A stretch of DNA of 64,000 bases from JAEUMG01 sp963805405 (GTDB lineage: Bacteria > Pseudomonadota > Alphaproteobacteria > Rhizobiales > Aestuariivirgaceae): NCBI GenBank assembly GCA_963805405.1, contig CAWDUC010000020.1, forward strand, positions 124,001-188,000. The letters are read 5' to 3'. Below, piece by piece: positions 39,811-47,720 of the stretch. The position numbers were made by a program, and so were the translations under genes. Below the pieces are notes generated by a model, which was not told the origin of the DNA, did no database searches, and was given only the letters and a program-made list of their open reading frames with translations. The first letter of the stretch is position 1. Each line of letters begins with the position of its first letter.

Positions 39811-40626
39811 GTGAAATCAGCAGCGACCGAGAAGGACTTGCTTCTCGACAGGCTCGCCGATGTCACGGCGGAAGTCGGGCAGGCGGGTTTTCACCGCAAG
39901 CTTCGCGATGCGATCGCCGCGCATGTCAAAGCCGACCTGTCGATGATCATGCGCTATTCCGCACAGGATGCGCCGGAGTACTTGACCGAGGACGGGCTCA
40001 ATCGCGAGCACATGGATTTCTATCTCAACGGTCTCTACCGGGTAGACCCGATCTATCACTTGTGCCGCGACGGGGTTTCGAGCGGCGTGCTCGACCTCCA
40101 CGAAATCAGCGCACCGATCGATGAAGCCAAGAACTATTTCGACATTTTCCTCCGCATGACCGGCATGGCCGACGACATGGTGATCCTGCTGCCATTGCCC
40201 GATCGCGGCGCTTCGCTGGGGCTCGTCTTCGAGCGCAAGGTGCGGTTCCGGAAGCGGGAACTGGCGGAGGTAAAGCACGCCTATCCGATGATCGACGGCC
40301 TGCACCGGCTGCACCTCAAGTTCAGTTCCCGCAGCGCGCTTGCCAAGGAACTGCATCGCGAGCCGCCGCCCGGCCTGCCGCCTCTGAGCTATGGCACGGC
40401 ACTCGACTCGTTCCTGAGCGGCAAGCTCACGCCGCGCGAACGCGACATCATGCGCCTGATCCTGCTCGGCTATCCAAATGCCAAATCAGCGGAACTCCTC
40501 AGGCTCACCGTGCATACGATCAAGAACCACAAGAAGCGCATGTACAAGAAGCTCGATATCACAACCGAGCGGGAACTGTTTCTGAATTTCATCGGCTCGG
40601 TGTTCCAGCAGACGAAGGCGGAGTAG
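39811..40626 (+). CDS. LuxR family transcriptional regulator
   Basis: This 271-residue regulator has an N-terminal sensory region of about 190 residues without a recognisable receiver or acyl-homoserine-lactone motif and a C-terminal GerE-type helix-turn-helix (KLTPRERDIMRLILLGYPNA, then LRLTVHTIKNHKKRMYKKL). The GTG at 39811 follows AGGGTGAG. It lies 45 bp after the amidohydrolase and before two NTF2-type genes on the same strand, and probably controls them in response to their substrate. Confidence 0.85.
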   Translation: MKSAATEKDLLLDRLADVTAEVGQAGFHRKLRDAIAAHVKADLSMIMRYSAQDAPEYLTEDGLNREHMDFYLNGLYRVDPIYHLCRDGVSSGVLDLHEISAPIDEAKNYFDIFLRMTGMADDMVILLPLPDRGASLGLVFERKVRFRKRELAEVKHAYPMIDGLHRLHLKFSSRSALAKELHREPPPGLPPLSYGTALDSFLSGKLTPRERDIMRLILLGYPNAKSAELLRLTVHTIKNHKKRMYKKLDITTERELFLNFIGSVFQQTKAE

Positions 40627-40644
40627 GGCGACCCGGCACTGCCC

Positions 40645-40735
40645 TCATGCTGAGGAGCCCGCGAAAGCGGGCCTCGAAGCATGGCCGCTTCCTGTCCTTC
40701 GAGGGCCGCTGCGCGGCCACCTCAGGACGAGGCGC
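40645..40735. repeat. Intergenic palindromic repeat
   Basis: The sequence TCATGCTGAGGAGCCCGCGA, with its counterpart GGCCACCTCAGGACGAGG about 70 bases on, forms a long imperfect inverted repeat around CCTCGAAGCATGGCCG and TCCTTCGAGGGCC. This type of element is common in Bradyrhizobium-like genomes. A second small hairpin, TGGACCCCCAAGGGTCCA, follows at about 40745-40762. It is non-coding and may act as terminator or RNA-stability element. Confidence 0.7.
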
Positions 40736-40825
40736 GGATACTGAGTGGACCCCCAAGGGTCCATTGGCAGCAGACCGGCACGCGCTCAATCTCCCGCCGA
40801 GAGATACTGCGCGGAGACGCCTTCA

Positions 40826-41236
40826 ATGTCAGTCGAATCCCTCTTCAAAGGCTATTGCGACAATTTCAATGCGCGCAATATCGACGCGCTGGTGGCGCTG
40901 TTCTGGCCCTATGCCTTGTTCGAGATGCCGTTGCTTGGGCAGCGGATCGTCGGGGCTTCGGAAATCCGCGCCGGCCACCAGCGCATCTTCGATCTCAGCG
41001 AGTATGCGGAGATCGATATTTCCGCGATCAAGAGTTCGGGACCGGTGATCATCGCGGAAGGGGTGCTAGAATCGAAGTTGGTGCGCGACAATGGACCGGT
41101 CGAGATGCCGCTCGCCATGACGATGCAGGACGAGGGCCGGAAGATCGTGCGGCTCTCCATCTATCTCGATGCACGGCCCTATCGCCTGTGGGCGGACGGA
41201 CCGATATTGGTGCCGCACGACCAGCACGTACATTGA
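40826..41236 (+). CDS. NTF2-like (SnoaL-type) protein
   Basis: This is a compact NTF2-like domain of 136 residues: SLFKGYCDNFNARNIDALVA, LFWPYALFEMPLLGQRIVG, then VIIAEGVLESKLVRDNGPVE and a strand pair ending at DQHVH. It lies 11 bp before the next gene, whose own N-terminal domain is clearly of the same kind, so the two may form a heteromeric or tandem binding unit. ATG 40826 is the first codon of the conserved region; a longer frame upstream runs through the intergenic repeat. Function unknown. Confidence 0.78.
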   Translation: MSVESLFKGYCDNFNARNIDALVALFWPYALFEMPLLGQRIVGASEIRAGHQRIFDLSEYAEIDISAIKSSGPVIIAEGVLESKLVRDNGPVEMPLAMTMQDEGRKIVRLSIYLDARPYRLWADGPILVPHDQHVH

Positions 41237-41247
41237 CAGGCCAAGCA

Positions 41248-42741
41248 ATGCACACCTCGTTTACGGCGGGCGCGGCGCTCAAGACCTATTGCGATGCCTT
41301 TCAGCGCGGCGCGATCGAGGAGTTCTCCAACCTCTTCGCCGAAGATGCGATCTTCGATCTTCCCTTGCACGACGGGCGCATCGTCGGCCGGCAGGCGATA
41401 CTCGATGAAATCCGCGCCGCGCTATTGGGCTTGCGCAATATCAAGGTCGTGATCGAACACGCGATCGACGATGGTGACACTTGTTTCGCGGAAGGCATCC
41501 TCGAGGCCGAGCATGTGGGATTGCCGCCGCATGTCGACGGCAGGCCGATGCGGCTCGATTTCCGCTTCGTGGCGAGCGTCACCGTCGCCAATGGCAAGGT
41601 CACGCGCTGGTCTGAATATTTCGACACGAAGCCGCTAAAGCCCGGCGAGCGCACGCATCTCTATCCGATCTCGCGGCGCTCGCCTTACTGGGACGGAACT
41701 GTGGCGGCCGGCGTTTCGGAATTCATGGTCTACAATCACACGTATTTCCCGCTGATCTTCCATCATTCGCTGGCCGAGGAATATGTGGCACTGACCGAGC
41801 GGGTCACATTGTGGGATGTCGGCTGCGAGCGGCAGACCGAGCTCCGCGGACCTGACGCCTGGCGCTTTGCCCAGTATCTGACGACTCGCGATCTTTCATC
41901 GCTCAAAGTCGGCGATTGCAAATATACGCTTGCCTGCGATCCCGACGGCCAGATCATCTGCGACCCGGTGTTGATTCATCCGCGCAAGGATTTGATCTGG
42001 CTGTCGCATGGCGATGCCGACCTGACGCTATGGGCGCAAGGCATAGCTATGCATGGCGGCTTCGATGTCGAAGTCTGCGAACCCGATGTCTGGCCTTTGC
42101 AGATCCAGGGCCCCAAGGCGCTCGACATGCTGCGGGGCATGGTGGCGGCACCGCTGGATGAACTTGGCTTCTACAGATGCGTCGTCACGAAGGTGAGCGG
42201 CATCGATGCCGTCGTTTCGCGCACCGGGTGGAGCGGCGGGGCCGGCTATGAGATTTTCCCGTTCTCATCGGAGCGCGCCATGGAATTGTGGAACGCGCTG
42301 ATCGACGCCGGGAAGCCTTACGGATTGATGGTGACGGGACCGAACATTTCGCGCGCGGTCGAGAAGGGCGTGACGGACACGGCCTATTACTCCAACTCTG
42401 AGATGAATCCGTTCGAAGCCGGGCATGGCCGGCTGGTCGATCTCGACAAGGGCGAGTTCATCGGGCGTGACGCCCTGGCGCGGATCAAGGCAGAGGGCGC
42501 CACGCGCAAGTCGATCGGGCTTCTCATCGATGGAGAATTGCCGCATTTCGAATGGTACTGGCCGATGCGGGATGGCGCGGGCCGGGCAGGCGAGGTGCGC
42601 TGGGCGGCCTATTCCTTCGCGCTCAAGCGCTATATCGGCATCGCGGTGGCGGATGCGGGATTTGAAGTCGATGATCAAGTCGAGATCCATCATCAAGCCG
42701 GGATATCGCGCGCGACGGTGACCACGGTTCCGTTTGTGTAA
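41248..42741 (+). CDS. Fusion of NTF2-like domain and GcvT/DmdA-type methyltransferase
   Basis: This 497-residue protein has two parts. Residues 1-130 form an NTF2/SnoaL domain (LKTYCDAFQRGAIEEFSNLF, FDLPLHDGRIVGRQAIL). Residues about 150-497 form a GcvT-fold, tetrahydrofolate-dependent methyltransferase of the DmdA/LigM kind: VTLWDVGCERQTELRGPDAW, YLTTRDLSSLKVGDCKYTLA, PLQIQGPKALDMLRGMV, RTGWSGGAGYEIFPF and the C-terminal barrel. Such enzymes remove a methyl group from DMSP, vanillate or syringate and pass it to tetrahydrofolate. The fused domain could hold or prepare the substrate. It is the end of a same-strand run after LuxR and another NTF2-like gene. The substrate is unknown. Confidence 0.82.
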   Translation: MHTSFTAGAALKTYCDAFQRGAIEEFSNLFAEDAIFDLPLHDGRIVGRQAILDEIRAALLGLRNIKVVIEHAIDDGDTCFAEGILEAEHVGLPPHVDGRPMRLDFRFVASVTVANGKVTRWSEYFDTKPLKPGERTHLYPISRRSPYWDGTVAAGVSEFMVYNHTYFPLIFHHSLAEEYVALTERVTLWDVGCERQTELRGPDAWRFAQYLTTRDLSSLKVGDCKYTLACDPDGQIICDPVLIHPRKDLIWLSHGDADLTLWAQGIAMHGGFDVEVCEPDVWPLQIQGPKALDMLRGMVAAPLDELGFYRCVVTKVSGIDAVVSRTGWSGGAGYEIFPFSSERAMELWNALIDAGKPYGLMVTGPNISRAVEKGVTDTAYYSNSEMNPFEAGHGRLVDLDKGEFIGRDALARIKAEGATRKSIGLLIDGELPHFEWYWPMRDGAGRAGEVRWAAYSFALKRYIGIAVADAGFEVDDQVEIHHQAGISRATVTTVPFV

Positions 42742-42744
42742 TCT

Positions 42745-42896
42745 CGCCCTCGCCCGCTTGCGGGAGAGGACCGGGGCCCATGTTCAAGCGAAGCAACCGG
42801 GAAAGGTGAGGGGGCACGTCTACATCCATCCCCTCATCTCCCCATGCCGCTTGCGCGCCATGGTGTCCCTTCTTCTCCCGCAGGCGGGAGAAGATG
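42745..42896. repeat. Intergenic inverted-repeat element
   Basis: The first part, TCGCCCGCTTGCGGGAGAGG, and the last part, CTTCTCCCGCAGGCGGGAGA, are each hairpins and are related to each other. Between them lie GGTGAGGGGG and CCCCTCATCTCCCC in inverted arrangement. This is the familiar composite intergenic repeat of alphaproteobacterial genomes. It separates the convergent fusion gene and NQO gene and could terminate both. Confidence 0.7.
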
Positions 42897-42903
42897 AAAA
42901 GGC

Positions 42904-43533
42904 TTAATCCTCTTGCGTGAGGAATTCCGCGATGCCGGGCTTCGCCTTGGGGTCGCGACCGATCTTGCGGCCGGCGTCATAGGCTGTTTCGAGATGCTGC
43001 GTGTGAAGGCCGGAACTCGAAGGCGCTGTCGACAAGAAGCTCAATGCGGATGGGATCGACGCCGCAATATCCAAGTATGCCATAGCGCCAGAGATGCTCG
43101 ATCTCCTTGGCGTAGCCCCAGCGATCAAGCTGGTTATTCGAGGCGCCCATCGGGATCAGAAGGCGCAAGGGCGCGGCGCCAAGAGGCTGCCTTCGGGATC
43201 GTGCTTCCACTTATAGGCCCAACCCGCCGACCATACGCGATCGAACCACCCCTTCATCATCGCCGGCGCGCCATACCACCAGATCGGGAAGATCAGGCCC
43301 AGGGCCTGCGCCTTCTCGACGCGCGCCTGATGGGCGAGGACGTCGTCGGGCATCCTGGCACCGTCGAACTGCTCGAGATCGCGCGTGGTCAAAAGCGGAT
43401 CGAACTTCTCGGCATAGAGGTCGCAAAGATCGACGGTGTGGCCGGCGGAGGCCGCGCCGGCAATGAATTGTGCCGCAACCGCATGCGAGAAGGATTGCGG
43501 GTTGGGATGGCAGATAACCGTCAGGACATGCAT
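42904..43533 (-). CDS. NAD(P)H dehydrogenase (quinone)-type flavodoxin-fold reductase, two frameshifts
   Basis: This is an FAD/FMN quinone reductase of the NQO/KefF/MdaB group. Its N-terminus, HVLTVICHPNPQSFSHAVAA, is the flavin-phosphate loop; LIFPIWWYGAPAMMKGWFDR and the later LIPMGASNNQLDRWGYAKEI follow the family order. The frame changes twice, near 43172 (one base missing) and near 43012 (one base too many), so the net frame is unchanged. The last stretch LHTQHLETAYDAGRKIGRD is in a different frame from the middle. About 209 residues result. A promoter-like TATGAT with TTGGCG 16 bases upstream lies before the start, inside the 33-bp repeat. Role: two-electron quinone reduction. Confidence 0.8.
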
Positions 43534-43548
43534 GGATGCCGCATTTGC

Positions 43549-43581
43549 TGGATGGCGATCACCCCATCATATCAGGGCGCT
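43549..43581 (+). repeat. 33-bp repeat, left copy
   Basis: This 33-bp sequence, beginning TGGATGGCGATCACC and ending AGGGCGCT, recurs at 46381-46413 in the same orientation with 30 of 33 identical positions. The two copies bracket the DUF2254 and antiporter genes. This copy overlaps the promoter region of the NQO-type gene on the minus strand. Confidence 0.7.
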
Positions 43582-43761
43582 TCGGCGCGCCAATGAACCC
43601 GGAGGGGCCTATCGCGGATTGCCGGGTACAGTCGTGACGATCCGATTTCCGTCATCTTGCGAGCTATTTACCCTTTGTTTCTCCAAAATAGCTGTGGGAC
43701 TGAACTGATCAACTCGGAAGACGTTAGGATTTAGGAATAACTGCGGCTGGAACGATCCCCC

Positions 43762-45024
43762 ATGCACTTAGAAATTCCCTTCCTCTACCGGCGACTTAGG
43801 GAGAGGCTGTGGGTCCGTCCGGTCATTTTTTGCATTCTGGCTATTTTGGCCCTGCTTGCCGCAGGCGCGACGGATCGCCTTGGTCTCGAGGACCTGACCC
43901 CAAATGTCGAGCACGACACGGTTGAGAAGCTTCTCTCGATCATCTCGGCGAGCATGCTCGGTGTCGCGACGTTCGCGGTCGCATCGATGGTTGCCGCCTA
44001 TGCGTCGGTGAGCAGCAACGCGACTCCACGCGCATTCGCGCTCGTCATATCCGACGATGTATCGAAAACTGTTCTGTCGACATTTATCGCAGCATTCATT
44101 TTCAGCGTCGTCGCGTTGATCGCCATCAAGGCCGGGTACTATCGCCAAACGGCACTGTTCGCCGTTTTTGTGATGACGATCGCTATCCTCGCATGGGTCG
44201 TTTTTTCATTCGTGCGCTGGGTCGACCAGATCGCGCGGCTTGGGCGGCTGGAAACAACCATCGACCGTGTCGAGAAAGCTACAACGGCCGCGCTTGACCG
44301 TCGTCGGCGTTCGCCAAGCCTGGGTGCGTTGCTGATCGAAAAATTCACCGACCCGGGCGAGCCGATTTTCTCCGACGAGGTCGGTTATGTGCAACATATC
44401 AATATCGGAGCCATGCAGTCCTGGGCCGAAAAGCACGATGCCGTCCTGACGGTCGCCGCCCTGCCGGGAACTTTCATTGCCCCTGGCCGCGCCCTCGTTT
44501 TCGTCAACATCAACGTACGCGATGATTCGCGAAAACCCGATCAGTCAGAGCTCGCGGAGGCATTCGTGATCGGTTCCGGGCGGGTCTTTGACGATGACCC
44601 CAGATTCGGACTGATCACGCTTTCCGAAATCGCCGCACGCGCTCTCTCGCCGGGCGTAAATGATCCCGGCACGGCGATCAGTATCATCGGCACATTCGTC
44701 AGACTGTTTGTCTGCTGGGCTTCACCCTTGCAGGAGGCCGAAAAACCCTCGAAACCGCAATTCGATAGGGTCCGCGTGCCACTGCTGTCGGTCGACGACA
44801 TGTTCGACGATGCGTTTACGGCCATCGCACGCGACGGGGCTGGAGAAATCGAGGTTGTCATAAGGTTGCAGAAGGCGTTCAAGTCGCTCTGTGCGATTGG
44901 AAATGACGAGATCAGCGCGGCGGCTTCCCGTCACTCTAAGATTGCCATGGCGCGGGCGGAACTTGAGCTCAAATTGCCGTATGAGACCGAAGCAGCCCGC
45001 GCACTCGCGGATAAAATCCACTGA
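43762..45024 (+). CDS. DUF2254 family membrane protein
   Basis: This 420-residue inner-membrane protein has four hydrophobic segments in its first 160 residues (VIFCILAILALLAAG; a long segment around MLGVATFAVASMVAAYAS; FIAAFIFSVVALIAI; ALFAVFVMTIAILAWVVFSF). A soluble C-terminal region follows, with GYVQHINIGAMQSWAE and LSPGVNDPGTAISIIGTF. These match DUF2254, whose role is unknown although the fold suggests a channel or transporter. It is followed after 53 bp by a proton antiporter on the same strand, so an ion-homeostasis role is plausible. Confidence 0.85.
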   Translation: MHLEIPFLYRRLRERLWVRPVIFCILAILALLAAGATDRLGLEDLTPNVEHDTVEKLLSIISASMLGVATFAVASMVAAYASVSSNATPRAFALVISDDVSKTVLSTFIAAFIFSVVALIAIKAGYYRQTALFAVFVMTIAILAWVVFSFVRWVDQIARLGRLETTIDRVEKATTAALDRRRRSPSLGALLIEKFTDPGEPIFSDEVGYVQHINIGAMQSWAEKHDAVLTVAALPGTFIAPGRALVFVNINVRDDSRKPDQSELAEAFVIGSGRVFDDDPRFGLITLSEIAARALSPGVNDPGTAISIIGTFVRLFVCWASPLQEAEKPSKPQFDRVRVPLLSVDDMFDDAFTAIARDGAGEIEVVIRLQKAFKSLCAIGNDEISAAASRHSKIAMARAELELKLPYETEAARALADKIH

Positions 45025-45077
45025 CTGATAGCTCGATCGCGACATCGGTATTCGTGATGCGCCACGGAGCGTGAACA

Positions 45078-46328
45078 TTGCTTTCGATCGTGCAGATAGC
45101 GGCGATCTTGCTGACCCTCACGGCAGTATTTGCCTGGACCAATCACAAGATCATCCGGTTGCCGAACACGATCGGGCTCCTGGTCATGGGCCTGCTCGCA
45201 TCGCTGGTCTTGGTCGGCCTGGAGTTCGTCTTTCCAGCCATTCCCCTGTTTCACGAACTGGCGATGATCGTCCGCGGGATCGACTTCTCAGGGGCCCTGC
45301 TCGATGGAATGCTGGCGTTTCTCCTGTTTGCGGGCGCGCTGCATGTGGATTTCTCGAAACTGCGCGGAAGAAGCATCGTCGTGGGAGCAATGGCGACGGT
45401 TGGCGTCGTCATTTCCACGACAATAGTGGCGATTGCAACATGGTGGATTGGCCAGATCGTCGGTACCCCGATCCCCTTCGTGTGGGCACTGGTGTTTGGT
45501 GCGCTCATCAGTCCAACCGATCCGGTAGCGGTATTGAGCACTCTCAAGGACGTGGAGATGCCCCAGACGCTCGAGACCGACATGACGGGTGAATCGCTGT
45601 TCAATGACGGCGTCGGCGTCGTGCTGTTTGCGATCCTGCTTGCCGCCGCTATCGGGGGTCAGGGCGATGCGGATTTTACCATCGCCGGCGTGACGAGCGC
45701 ATTCTTCATCGAGGCCATCGGCGGTGCTGCACTGGGGCTGGCGACCGGCTACGTCGCCTATCGCGCTATGAAATTGATCGATGATTACGGGATCGAAGTG
45801 CTCATCTCGCTCGCCCTCGTCATGGGCTCGTACGTTCTGGCAAGCAGCCTGCACCTGAGCGGCCCAATCGCTGTCGTCGTCGCCGGGCTGCTGATCGGCA
45901 ATCGCGGTGATGCCGATGCCATGAGCGAGACGACACGGACCTACCTCTATGCATTCTGGACGCTCGTAGATGAAATCCTCAATTCGGTCCTGTTTCTTCT
46001 GATCGGTCTTGAGGTCCTCGTATTGTCGTTCGCGCCGGGCAATATCTGGCTCGCTCTCGCGGTCATTCCGGCGGTGCTGGCCGCGAGGCTGGCTGCCGTA
46101 ACGATCCCTGTATTGGCCCTCTCCCCGATCACGACCTTCGTCAGGGGCACAATTCCGATTTTGACCTGGGGCGGCGTGCGCGGCGGAATCTCGATCGCGC
46201 TGGCGCTTTCCATTCCCGATATTCCCGAAAGGCCGATAATTCTGGCGGCAACCTATTCGGTCGCCGTTTTCGCGATCGTCGTGCAGGGCTTGACGCTGTC
46301 GGCCTTGGCAAAGCGTTACGCCGACTAA
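45078..46328 (+). CDS. NhaP/CPA1-type sodium:proton antiporter
   Basis: This 416-residue antiporter has about twelve membrane segments and the CPA1 signatures: LLFAGALHVDFSKL (segment 3), the PTDPVAVLSTLKDVEMP motif in segment 5, TGESLFNDGVGVVLF in segment 6 with its acidic ion-binding residue, and TWGGVRGGISIALAL near the end. It has no long cytoplasmic tail. It starts with TTG at 45078 after a GGAGCG-type site. It exchanges Na+ or K+ for protons at the inner membrane. It is paired with the DUF2254 gene between the two 33-bp repeats. Confidence 0.9.
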   Translation: MLSIVQIAAILLTLTAVFAWTNHKIIRLPNTIGLLVMGLLASLVLVGLEFVFPAIPLFHELAMIVRGIDFSGALLDGMLAFLLFAGALHVDFSKLRGRSIVVGAMATVGVVISTTIVAIATWWIGQIVGTPIPFVWALVFGALISPTDPVAVLSTLKDVEMPQTLETDMTGESLFNDGVGVVLFAILLAAAIGGQGDADFTIAGVTSAFFIEAIGGAALGLATGYVAYRAMKLIDDYGIEVLISLALVMGSYVLASSLHLSGPIAVVVAGLLIGNRGDADAMSETTRTYLYAFWTLVDEILNSVLFLLIGLEVLVLSFAPGNIWLALAVIPAVLAARLAAVTIPVLALSPITTFVRGTIPILTWGGVRGGISIALALSIPDIPERPIILAATYSVAVFAIVVQGLTLSALAKRYAD

Positions 46329-46380
46329 ATCGGATCGGTCGGTGATCCACTCTCGACATTTGCTTGACGACCGAAGGTAT

Positions 46381-46413
46381 TGGATGGCGATCACCGCATC
46401 ACATGAGGGCGCT
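46381..46413 (+). repeat. 33-bp repeat, right copy
   Basis: Second copy of the sequence at 43549-43581, in direct orientation and 30/33 identical. It lies between the antiporter stop and the end of the convergent PAS/cyclase-like gene, where no promoter is needed, which favours a dispersed repeat over a shared regulatory site. Confidence 0.7.
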
Positions 46414-46426
46414 CCCGTCAGCTCTG

Positions 46427-47548
46427 TCAGGATGATGTCCAGACCGCGATCGGCTGCGAAACGCCTCGCAAGCCGTGTTGGCCTGCCTGGGTCAGGCGCT
46501 CCAGTGCCTGTAGCTGCGGGCCGCTTTCTTGCTTGGCGCGTTCGATCAGGCCCTGGCTTACGACGATCCGCGATTTCAGTTTCCGGCAGAGCTCCTGCAT
46601 CCTGTTGGCGGTATTCACGGTGTTGCCGATCGCGGTAAAAGTCATGGACTCGTGCGTGCCGATATCGCCCAGAACAACCATGCCGTAGTCTGCGCTGATG
46701 CCAATCTCAATGGCGCTTCGGCCCAGTCCGGCGCGCTTTGCGTTCCAGAGTGCAAGTTCGTCCATCATGTCGAGCGCGCAATCCAAGGCCTGCGTCGCCT
46801 CGCGGCCCGTCGGGGTCGGAATGCCAAACAGCGCCATCAGCGAATTGCCGGAAAAGTTTTCGATCGAGCCGGAGTGCTTGAACACAATTCTCGCCATCCG
46901 CCGGTAGAATGAGCGAAGCAGCGCAACGACGCGTTCGGGCGGCAGCGCTTCGCTCATCGCAACAAAACCGACGATGTCAACGAACAGCACGGCGATCTCC
47001 TGACGGCGCACCGGACCGAGCGGGTGATCCGTTTGCGCCAGGGTCTCGACCATTACGGGGGAAAAATAGCGCGCGAGATTGGCCTTCTTGCGATCCGCCT
47101 CGCGGGCCGCGGCCTGCGCCTGGGCAATGCGCATTTCCGCTTCGACCCGCGCGGTCACGTCGCGCTGAACGGCAACGAAATGCGTGATCCGCCCCGCCGG
47201 ACCTTGCAGCGGAGTTATCGACCATTCCATGACGAATTGCGTGCCGTCCTTGCGATAATTGATTGCCTGGCCTTCCCAGGAACCGCCGCTCGCCAGGGTT
47301 TGGCGCATGCCTGCAAACCTGGCATGGTCGGTTTTTTCGCCTTGCAGGAATCGCGGCGACTTGCCGAGGATTTCGGCAGCCGTCCAACCGGTCATCTTCT
47401 CGAAGGCAGGGTTGACATACACGATCACCGGGCCGGGCTTTTCGAGATCGGCGGTGGTGATCAGGATGCTTTCGGACGCGGCTTCGAGTACGGCAAACGG
47501 GTCGATGCCGCTCCTTACAAGATCACCGTATCGTTCAAGGACGCTCAT
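46427..47548 (-). CDS. PAS (LOV-like)-adenylate/guanylate cyclase domain protein, catalytic residues altered
   Basis: This 373-residue cytoplasmic protein has an N-terminal PAS domain (about 20-140), a short coiled linker (AEMRIAQAQAAAREADRKKA) and a class III cyclase domain (about 175-340). The PAS domain is LOV-like, but the photoactive Cys of GxNCRFLQG is Pro (GKSPRFLQG). In the cyclase the first metal Asp is kept (VLFVDIVGF), but the second metal position reads SGNSLMALFG instead of GDxxMA. The adenine-selecting region reads MTFTAIGNTVNTANRM, with Asp replaced by Thr and GD by GN. It may therefore be a non-catalytic sensor or have unusual chemistry. Single gene, minus strand. Confidence 0.85.
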   Translation of the reverse strand: MSVLERYGDLVRSGIDPFAVLEAASESILITTADLEKPGPVIVYVNPAFEKMTGWTAAEILGKSPRFLQGEKTDHARFAGMRQTLASGGSWEGQAINYRKDGTQFVMEWSITPLQGPAGRITHFVAVQRDVTARVEAEMRIAQAQAAAREADRKKANLARYFSPVMVETLAQTDHPLGPVRRQEIAVLFVDIVGFVAMSEALPPERVVALLRSFYRRMARIVFKHSGSIENFSGNSLMALFGIPTPTGREATQALDCALDMMDELALWNAKRAGLGRSAIEIGISADYGMVVLGDIGTHESMTFTAIGNTVNTANRMQELCRKLKSRIVVSQGLIERAKQESGPQLQALERLTQAGQHGLRGVSQPIAVWTSS

Positions 47549-47720
47549 GCAGTCTCCGGGGGCGTAAGGATATCGCCTTAGGCAGCGAGGTCAAACAGCC
47601 AGCCGATCCGTTTCATGGCCAGTTTGCGCGAGCCATCGACCTTGTCCAGCGTGAAACGTCCCGTCGAGGTTGCCGGACTCGCGCCCGGCCGGTAGAGGCA
47701 GGGGTGCAACGAGGTGCATT

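Noticed and set aside
47591..47720. Minus-strand frame ending RKLAMKRIGWLFDLAA as a gene
   Set aside because: Too short, no start with a ribosome site, and it overlaps the radA start region.
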